Assembly (NCBI GenBank): GCA_900320405.1
Contig: OOHM01000002.1
Coordinates: forward strand, 62,001 to 126,000
Source: an uncultured Pseudomonadota bacterium
GTDB lineage: Bacteria; Pseudomonadota; Alphaproteobacteria; Rs-D84
DNA: 64,000 nucleotides
Reading direction: 5' to 3'
The position numbers were made by a program, and so were the translations under genes. Shown piece after piece: positions 55,455 to 61,026 of this stretch. Position 1 is the stretch's first letter; each line of letters opens with the position of its first letter. Below the pieces are notes generated by a model. The model saw only the letters and a program-made list of their open reading frames with translations. It was not told the origin of the DNA and did no database searches.

Positions 55455-55487
55455 CCTGTTTTTATACATCTGATACATAAAAACAGG
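55455..55487. repeat. Inverted repeat upstream of the HTH repressor
   Basis: Perfect 11-base arms CCTGTTTTTAT/ATAAAAACAGG (11-base spacer), followed by ATAAAATAATTTT. It lies about 60 bases before the gene at 55549 and just upstream of a TATAAT box (55513-55518). It may be an operator for that regulator or a weak terminator. The stretch 55230-55548 holds no gene that I can see. Confidence 0.6.
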
Positions 55488-55548
55488 ATAAAATAATTTT
55501 CCCAGGAATAGATATAATGCATATCGTAGCAAACTAGAGGAGTTTAAT

Positions 55549-55776
55549 ATGACACATAAAGATATATGGCAAGCAATTGATAATTTCGCGTTTCAACATA
55601 ATATGTCTTGTTCGGGACTGGCACGGTTTTCTGGGCTGGATGCGACAACATTTAATAAAAGTAAACGTTGGTCTAAATATGGCCAGCCGCGGTGGCCTTC
55701 GACAAACAGTATTGCAAAAATCTTGAATTCTACCGGCAAAACTTTGCAAGATTTTGTAGAATGTATCTGCGATTAA
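55549..55776 (+). CDS. HTH repressor domain protein (N-terminal part of the S24 repressor type)
   Basis: A 75-residue protein matching the N-terminal DNA-binding domain of alphaproteobacterial phage-repressor-like regulators: IWQAIDNFAFQHNMSCSGLA, then GLDATTFNKSKRW, and RWPSTNSIAKILNSTGKTLQDF (family: SGLAxxxGLDATxFNxSKR ... RWPSTxSIAKIL). Such proteins normally continue into an S24 (LexA-like) peptidase domain; here the stop follows the HTH, so it is a naturally short or truncated version without self-cleavage. The Shine-Dalgarno AGAGGAG is strong. The inverted repeat at 55455 could be its operator. It precedes a LysR-type gene by 43 bases. Confidence 0.82.
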   Translation: MTHKDIWQAIDNFAFQHNMSCSGLARFSGLDATTFNKSKRWSKYGQPRWPSTNSIAKILNSTGKTLQDFVECICD

Positions 55777-55819
55777 ATATTTTTGTTTACAAAGGTATTT
55801 ATTCGTATAGGATACATGT

Positions 55820-56722
55820 ATGTCGACACTGAAATCAAAGATACTTTTATTAAAAGAATTACTGGCGCTGAAAGAAATTGTTGATAAGGGCAGTATTCAA
55901 ATCGCGGCCGGGGAAAACGGTATTAAAAATTCTAACCTGTCCCAATTGGTCAAGGATTTAGAAGACAGATTTAATACTAAACTTATCAACAGAAAATTTG
56001 ATGGCAGTCAACCAACAAATTCAACTCAATTGATATATAACGATATATGTGAAATTGAAAGTTTGTTGAATAAAATTCTGGAAACTTTTGTAGATATGGA
56101 TGCGTTGTCGGGGTCGATGTCTGTTTGGACCGAAGAGGGTTTGTTCGGCAGTTATATTTTAAAAGATTTGTCTGAATTTTATGCTAAATATCCCAAGATT
56201 CGCCTTGAATTGTTGATGAGAAAAGAACCGGATATATCCAATATGGATATTTTAATTGTTAAACCGAAACTGCCCCCAAATATTCATGGTACGGTTTTGT
56301 TCAAATTCAAAACGCATCTGAAATTTTATACCAGTAAAAAATATCTGGCGAAACATGGTGCGCCCAAAAATATAAATGATTTATTGGAAAATCATAATTT
56401 GTGTATGGTTATTCGTTATATGAATTTACCCGAGGTACAGAGTATTATAAAGCGTGCAAAGCACCTTAACACAACATCCGATTCGTTGGCGTTGATATAC
56501 CGGTTGGTTAGTGATGGTGACGGTATTACGGTTTTTCCGTCGTGGTTCGAAGAAAGTGGTAAAAATCTGGTTTGCCTGAACAATTTGGATTTCGAATATG
56601 AAATGGAAACCCAATGTATGTGTCGAACCGAAATTGCCGAATTGCCCAAGGTCCGCGCATTTGTGAATTTCTTTATAGATTTCTGTACCGGGCACGATGT
56701 TCCAATTGATATATATTATTGA
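55820..56722 (+). CDS. LysR-family transcriptional regulator
   Basis: A 300-residue protein with an N-terminal winged helix (LLALKEIVDKGSIQIAAGENGIKNSNLSQLVKDLEDRFNTKLI; the family has FxxVxxxgSxxxAAxxLxxsqpavSxxIxxLExxlgxxLF) and a C-terminal substrate-binding domain (MSVWTEEGLFGSYILKDLSEFYAKYP, VSDGDGITVFPSWF). Normal length. The HTH is diverged. No divergently transcribed target gene is adjacent; the HTH-protein gene precedes it. It lies at the left edge of an accessory stretch. Confidence 0.85.
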   Translation: MSTLKSKILLLKELLALKEIVDKGSIQIAAGENGIKNSNLSQLVKDLEDRFNTKLINRKFDGSQPTNSTQLIYNDICEIESLLNKILETFVDMDALSGSMSVWTEEGLFGSYILKDLSEFYAKYPKIRLELLMRKEPDISNMDILIVKPKLPPNIHGTVLFKFKTHLKFYTSKKYLAKHGAPKNINDLLENHNLCMVIRYMNLPEVQSIIKRAKHLNTTSDSLALIYRLVSDGDGITVFPSWFEESGKNLVCLNNLDFEYEMETQCMCRTEIAELPKVRAFVNFFIDFCTGHDVPIDIYY

Positions 56723-56732
56723 TAGGGAAATT

Positions 56733-56934
56733 CTCTGGAATACGCACGAGACCTTGATAAACAATAATCAACCGTAAGGGTAAAAACTCTATTAAAAATA
56801 TCTGTTTTTGCACGGTTGCTAATTGTTCATCTGCGTATTGGTCATGCGCCCTTACGGGCTCTGACCGATCTGTGCGCCCCGTAAAAACCAAAAATTAAAC
56901 CACCCGCAGGGGGTGGTTGAATTTTTGGTTGGGG
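56733..56934. repeat. Direct repeat, copy A (left end of the island)
   Basis: About 202 bases nearly identical to 58254-58439. The first 110 bases (56733-56842) differ from copy B at about six positions; a variable middle follows; the last part (about 56890-56934) again matches and includes a minus-strand terminator hairpin AACCACCC/GGGTGGTT (56898-56918) and then the bases of a tRNA 3' end (CCCCAACCA on the minus strand). In copy B the same layout belongs to tRNA-Gln. In copy A the tRNA body is missing. Confidence 0.8.
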
Positions 56935-56947
56935 TCGGCAAGCGAGA
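56926..56947 (+). repeat. 22-bp inverted repeat, left arm
   Basis: Matches the reverse complement of 57627-57648 at 21 of 22 positions (contains GGTCGGCAAGCGAGA). The two arms enclose 679 bases holding the lipoprotein gene at 56990-57496. The left arm overlaps the end of direct repeat copy A. Confidence 0.75.
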
Positions 56948-56989
56948 CTCGAATATTTTTTTATATTAATAATTTACACAAACTTTTTA

Positions 56990-57496
56990 TCAATCATCAA
57001 AAACGCTTGCTTTATAATCTGTTGAATATTTTATAACTTCAAATTTAACCGCTTTGTCAAGATTTGGATAATTTAATCTCATAATTGGGTCATCAGATGG
57101 TTTTAATAAATCTTGTGTGTATTCTTGTGTGCCAATTCTTTTCATGCACAAATTTAATGTCTCGTTCTCTGCTAAATTTAAATTGTTAATAATTTTACTA
57201 TCAGAATGTCCCATTGCAGGACGAGGTCTATGCGAAATTGTATGTGGGTTTACATATTTGTTTTTACCGCGTACAAAATTGAATAAAACACCGTTGTTGC
57301 CCCAATTGTTTCTTACATATGCACTATACCAAGTACAGTCTTCTTTAGGTGTTGTTTGCTTCGGAACTGATTGTGCAACAGTAACAACAGGTGCAGAAAC
57401 TGTCGGACAAGCAGGGCAATGACACATTTGTGGTTCTGGTTTATAATAACAACCAGACAATATAACTAAAGCTACGATACCAATAAATTTATTCAT
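56990..57496 (-). CDS. Accessory lipoprotein
   Basis: A 168-residue protein with a lipoprotein signal (NKFIGIVALVILSGC, lipobox LSGC), then a Cys/Pro-rich stretch (CHCPACPTVSAP) and a soluble domain with NNWGNNGVLFNFVRGKNKYVN. The Shine-Dalgarno is AAGGA. It is bounded by the 22-bp inverted repeats and uses more AT-rich codons than its surroundings, consistent with acquired DNA. I do not recognise the domain. Confidence 0.72.
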   Translation of the reverse strand: MNKFIGIVALVILSGCYYKPEPQMCHCPACPTVSAPVVTVAQSVPKQTTPKEDCTWYSAYVRNNWGNNGVLFNFVRGKNKYVNPHTISHRPRPAMGHSDSKIINNLNLAENETLNLCMKRIGTQEYTQDLLKPSDDPIMRLNYPNLDKAVKFEVIKYSTDYKASVFDD

Positions 57497-57626
57497 TTGT
57501 TTTATTCCTTTGTATGAATAATTGCATATACATTATTGAAAATCAACTCTATTTAATTTCACGATATTATTGATTAGCAATTTATATAACATTTACTTAT
57601 TCTTAAATTTAAAAACAGCTTATTCA

Positions 57627-57648
57627 TCTCGCTTGCCGACCACAACCA
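57627..57648 (-). repeat. 22-bp inverted repeat, right arm
   Basis: The right partner of 56926-56947. On the plus strand it reads TCTCGCTTGCCGACC and ends in ACAACCA, similar to the end of a tRNA gene. Confidence 0.75.
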
Positions 57649-57773
57649 GAATAAACAAAACTATTAAATTAAGTGCGTTAGACCCGGTTTTCTTTCGTTT
57701 TTATTAGTTCGAAAGCGTATACGAAAATATAGAAACACGAAATGAGCACTTATTCGATAAAATAAGTGCTTAT

Positions 57774-58094
57774 TTATTTCTTGTCATCACAAATCAATTT
57801 TGCTAATAATCCCAACCTGTTGAGATAATCAGATAGAGCTTTTTTATTTGTTAAAACATTTGGAGTTTCATCAAAGAAATAGATACATTCTACATCATCA
57901 GAACCTTTATACGACAATTGTTTTGCTTGCTTTTGAGTGAGTCTTATTTTTCTGACTGATGGGTGTGTGGTATAATCATCAATCCAATCTGTTGTTCCAA
58001 GTGGTTTATAATCGCGATTTAAAACAATATAATTATGCTTGCCCAGATGTTTTATACAATAAGGAAAATGTGTGTAAATTAGTTCTTTTTTCAT
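57774..58094 (-). CDS. Accessory hypothetical protein
   Basis: A 106-residue soluble protein of unknown function, starting KKELIYTHFPYCIKHLGKHNY and rich in Lys and Tyr. The Shine-Dalgarno TAGGAG lies seven bases before the ATG. It sits within the island between the direct repeats and has low GC. No motif is recognised; small proteins of this kind occur beside phage-like or plasmid genes. Confidence 0.7.
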   Translation of the reverse strand: MKKELIYTHFPYCIKHLGKHNYIVLNRDYKPLGTTDWIDDYTTHPSVRKIRLTQKQAKQLSYKGSDDVECIYFFDETPNVLTNKKALSDYLNRLGLLAKLICDDKK

Positions 58095-58253
58095 GCTTTT
58101 CTCCTAAACTGTTTTCTATGGGGTATATATAATGATTTTTTTAGTGATATCAAGATTACATTAATTATTTTTATTAAAAGTTCGAAAGTGTCCATGGGAA
58201 TATAATTTTTCATAAATAAACTTTCGAACTCGCCAAAGTCTTATATTTTTACT

Positions 58254-58439
58254 CTCTGGAATGCGCACGAGACCTTGATAAACAATAATCAACCGTAAAC
58301 GCAAAAACTCTATTAAAAATATCCGTTTTTGCACGGTTGCTAATTGTTCATCTGCGTATTGGTGCTGCGCTAATGCTCGCACCCATCCGTGCGCGACCAA
58401 AAATTAAACCGGCAGAGCCGGTTGAATTTTTGGTTGGGG
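58254..58439. repeat. Direct repeat, copy B (right end of the island)
   Basis: The partner of 56733-56934. It ends in the last nine bases of tRNA-Gln. The copies and what lies between them make a unit of about 1.5 kb, the typical size of a small recombination cassette at a tRNA 3' end. Both copies leave open a minus-strand frame with the shared residues YADEQLATVQK and RLIIVYQGLVRIPE, which I do not count as a gene. Confidence 0.8.
58397..58423 (-). terminator. Terminator of tRNA-Gln
   Basis: Minus-strand stem AACCGGC/GCCGGTT (58407-58423) followed by TAATTTTTGG, starting eight bases after the tRNA 3' end. Confidence 0.8.
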
Positions 58440-58504
58440 CGCACGGATTCGAACCATGATAAAGAGAACCAAAATCTCTTGTCCTACCATTAGACGACAC
58501 CCCA
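58431..58504 (-). tRNA. tRNA-Gln(UUG)
   Basis: A 74-base cloverleaf with encoded CCA; T1-A72 at the top of the acceptor (TGGGGTG/CGCCCCA), which is typical of tRNA-Gln, and anticodon TTG in the loop TTTTGGT. The region 58505-58647 upstream is AT-rich and holds no gene. Confidence 0.93.
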
Positions 58505-58647
58505 AAAACAGTTGAATTATATTCATTTTTCCGGCGTTTTCAATAATAAAATATTTTTTTGCTTTTTGGACTTGAATTTATAATTATTAAAAATTATAAT
58601 AATTTTCGCTTTTAATATATTGGTATGTATAACCAAAGGGGGTACAT

Positions 58648-59097
58648 ATGGTGCGCAAAGAGTTAGTTAGTTTATTGGAAAAGAATATTTTGCTGTTCGC
58701 AAAACTGTCCGAACGCATTAATCGTGATTTGGTAAATTTTGGGGAATATTCACGTCAACAGGCGCAATTTTTAATCCGTCTTTACCTGGGTGGGCGGGTG
58801 CGACTGAAAGATTTGGCGGCACGCGAGTTTTTGCCTGCGCCGAATTTGTGTGCGGCATTCCGTAAAATGGAACGCGATGGGTTGGTTTTGCGCGCGGTGG
58901 ATGAAGAAGATCGCCGTAATACATGGTATTCGGTTACTGAACGTGGTGCGGCGGTGGCGACAAAGTTTATCGATATGTTTCACCAGGCAATTTCTACCAT
59001 ATTCAAGGATATTGATAAAAACGATGAAGAAGAACTGATCAAATCGTTTAGAACAATGAATGGTATTTTAATGAAGATGGAGTCGAAAAATGCGTAA
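58648..59097 (+). CDS. MarR-family transcriptional regulator
   Basis: A 149-residue winged-helix protein. The core LIRLYLGGRVRLKDLAAREFLPAPNLCAAFRKMERDGLVLRAVDEEDRRNTWYSVTERG has the MarR recognition helix and the D-x-R-(R/N) wing. It is the first gene of an operon with tolC-, adaptor- and RND-like genes; it overlaps the tolC-like gene by eight bases. By analogy it represses the efflux operon until a ligand binds. The Shine-Dalgarno is GGGGG. Confidence 0.9.
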   Translation: MVRKELVSLLEKNILLFAKLSERINRDLVNFGEYSRQQAQFLIRLYLGGRVRLKDLAAREFLPAPNLCAAFRKMERDGLVLRAVDEEDRRNTWYSVTERGAAVATKFIDMFHQAISTIFKDIDKNDEEELIKSFRTMNGILMKMESKNA

Positions 59098-60409
59098 GGG
59101 TATTATGGCAGTATTGGCGCTGTACGCCGGTTTTTCCTGTATAGGCGCGAATGCAATGGATTTATCTTTGAACGATGCGGTTCAGAAAATTGTTGCCGAA
59201 TCACACGATTTGAAAAAGGCGGACGCCAATCTAAAAAAAGCCCAGGCGTCGTTGGATGTCGCTAATTCCAATCGTTGGTTTAATATCGAAGGGTCCGCGA
59301 CATATATGAACCTGATTAATGTTGAAAAACCGTTGGATTCATACAATGTGAAATTGCCACCAGAAATTGGTGGTTTGATTCCGCAATTGGCCGGAATGGG
59401 CAGTATAGAGATTCCAGATAATATCTTTATGGCGGGGGTCACAATTACACAACCGATTTATACTTTTGGAAAAATTGGTAATGCGGTTGACAGTGTTCGC
59501 AGTGCAATTAAAATGGGTGAATACAGCAAAGAAATGGTTTCGCGTGAGGTTAAATATGCCGCCGCAGATATGTATTGGACCGCAAAAATGACCGATGAAA
59601 TTGTCAAAATTGCACGGAAAGATTTGAATAATGCGCGTGACGCGAAACGGAATATAGCCGTTGCGGGCAGGGCAAATCGCGGAAATTTGGTTAAAATAGA
59701 ATCTGATATTGCGACCAAAGAAATAAATTTGTCCGATGCAGAATTTAATCGTGATACGGCGCATCGTATGTTGAAAATATTGGCCGGAATCGATGTGGAC
59801 GAAGAATTAAACCTGACCGATGAATTTCCAAATGAATTTCCGGAAATGAAAATGAAAAAATTGACCAGTACCCCCGAATGGCAGGTTTTAGATCAACAGG
59901 TCAAGATGTATGAATCCAAGGCATCGTCACAACGCGCAAACGGGTATCCAACCCTGGCGGCGGTGGGTTCGTACAATTATACGACGATGGACAGAAGTTT
60001 TAAGCATATGTTTAATGAAAACGGTTCGCAATCGGCGTATTGGGGATTGGCGTTGAAGGTGCCGATTTTCAGTGGTGGCGTAAATCGTGCCAATGCCACG
60101 GTTGATGCCATGAATGCCGAGGCCGCACGCCAAGATTTAGATAAATCTAAAAAAATTACTGCGGAAAAATACAGAAATGCGATAACGCAGTATAACCATT
60201 TGCGCGATAACCTGGCGGGGTTAGAAAATGCGCGTGATTTGGCGGCCAAAGCGTACAGTTTTTCGCGTGATCGTTTTGCCGCCGGTCAAACATCGGCCAT
60301 AGAATTGGCAGATGTTTCTGCGGGACTGTATCAATTAGATATGGCATTATTAAACGCAAAATATAAAATTTTGATGTCCGCGGAATCGGTGAAAAAGTTA
60401 GGGGAATAG
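59090..60409 (+). CDS. TolC-family outer-membrane efflux protein
   Basis: A 439-residue protein with a signal peptide (to about 24, ANA) and two OEP repeats of long helices and barrel strands; the start of the mature part DLSLNDAVQKIVAESHDLKKADANLKKAQ and the segment YSFSRDRFAAGQTSAIELADVSAGLYQ are typical. It forms the exit duct of a tripartite pump. It overlaps marR by eight bases and is followed after one base by the adaptor gene. Confidence 0.92.
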   Translation: MRKGIMAVLALYAGFSCIGANAMDLSLNDAVQKIVAESHDLKKADANLKKAQASLDVANSNRWFNIEGSATYMNLINVEKPLDSYNVKLPPEIGGLIPQLAGMGSIEIPDNIFMAGVTITQPIYTFGKIGNAVDSVRSAIKMGEYSKEMVSREVKYAAADMYWTAKMTDEIVKIARKDLNNARDAKRNIAVAGRANRGNLVKIESDIATKEINLSDAEFNRDTAHRMLKILAGIDVDEELNLTDEFPNEFPEMKMKKLTSTPEWQVLDQQVKMYESKASSQRANGYPTLAAVGSYNYTTMDRSFKHMFNENGSQSAYWGLALKVPIFSGGVNRANATVDAMNAEAARQDLDKSKKITAEKYRNAITQYNHLRDNLAGLENARDLAAKAYSFSRDRFAAGQTSAIELADVSAGLYQLDMALLNAKYKILMSAESVKKLGE

Positions 60410-60410
60410 A

Positions 60411-61007
60411 ATGAAACTTTTTGGACGAGATTTTAATGATAAAAAATTAAACAAAAATATCTATACGGCGGTTTTGGTCGTATTGATTGGATGGTTTGTA
60501 TATCGTTTTGTTATGGTTGCGATTGAATCGCGTATGGTTGTTTTTAACCCGGTGCGTGATGCGAACAAAAATGGCACATTGGTTGAAACAATTGTTGTGA
60601 ACAATAAAAACGGGGTAATAAATTTCCCGATTGCGATAAAGAATAATCGTGCATATGTATCTGGGCGTGCACGCGCAAAACTGCGCGCGGGACAAAAAAT
60701 TGCCGATGGTGGAACAATTACATCTGTGTCAGATTCTTTGGATTATGATTCGGGAATGTATGTGGTGAAAACGCGCGGTGCGAACGATGGGGTGAATAAT
60801 GTGGAAATTCCGTGCAACGGATATTTTATCCCGGTTTATGCAGTGCGCGAAGGCGTGGTTATGGTTGAAAAATCGGGTGTTGCGGAACCTGTCGTGGTCA
60901 ATGTTGTTGCCCAAGATTCGGAATTCGCGTGTGTTTCGGGTGGAATAGGTGATGGCGATGTTGTCATCCTGTCCAAGGTTTCAAATAATCAGAAGGTTAG
61001 TAAATAA
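60411..61007 (+). CDS. Minimal periplasmic adaptor (membrane-fusion-like) protein
   Basis: A 198-residue protein with a membrane segment (about 20-38) and a periplasmic part of beta strands. The C-terminal portion (IPCNGYFIPVYAVREGVVMVEKSGVAEPVVVNVVAQDSEFACVSGGIGDGDVVILS) resembles the beta-barrel and membrane-proximal domains of RND adaptors, but there is no visible lipoyl or alpha-hairpin domain, and the length is about half the usual 370-400. It lies exactly where the adaptor gene belongs, between tolC and the RND permease. It may be a true reduced adaptor, or need a partner encoded elsewhere. Confidence 0.65.
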   Translation: MKLFGRDFNDKKLNKNIYTAVLVVLIGWFVYRFVMVAIESRMVVFNPVRDANKNGTLVETIVVNNKNGVINFPIAIKNNRAYVSGRARAKLRAGQKIADGGTITSVSDSLDYDSGMYVVKTRGANDGVNNVEIPCNGYFIPVYAVREGVVMVEKSGVAEPVVVNVVAQDSEFACVSGGIGDGDVVILSKVSNNQKVSK

Positions 61008-61026
61008 ATTTTTTGGGGGATTTGTT

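Noticed and set aside
56673..56891. Minus-strand frames in both direct-repeat copies sharing YADEQLATVQK ... RLIIVYQGLVRIPE
   Set aside because: Each runs out into unrelated sequence, starts differ, there is no ribosome site, and of the few differences between copies about half change the amino acid. A structured or repeated DNA block is the simpler view.
56926..56960. A complete second tRNA next to repeat copy A
   Set aside because: Only about nine tRNA-Gln 3' bases are matched; the following bases do not give a T arm of correct length and no acceptor 5' partner is present.
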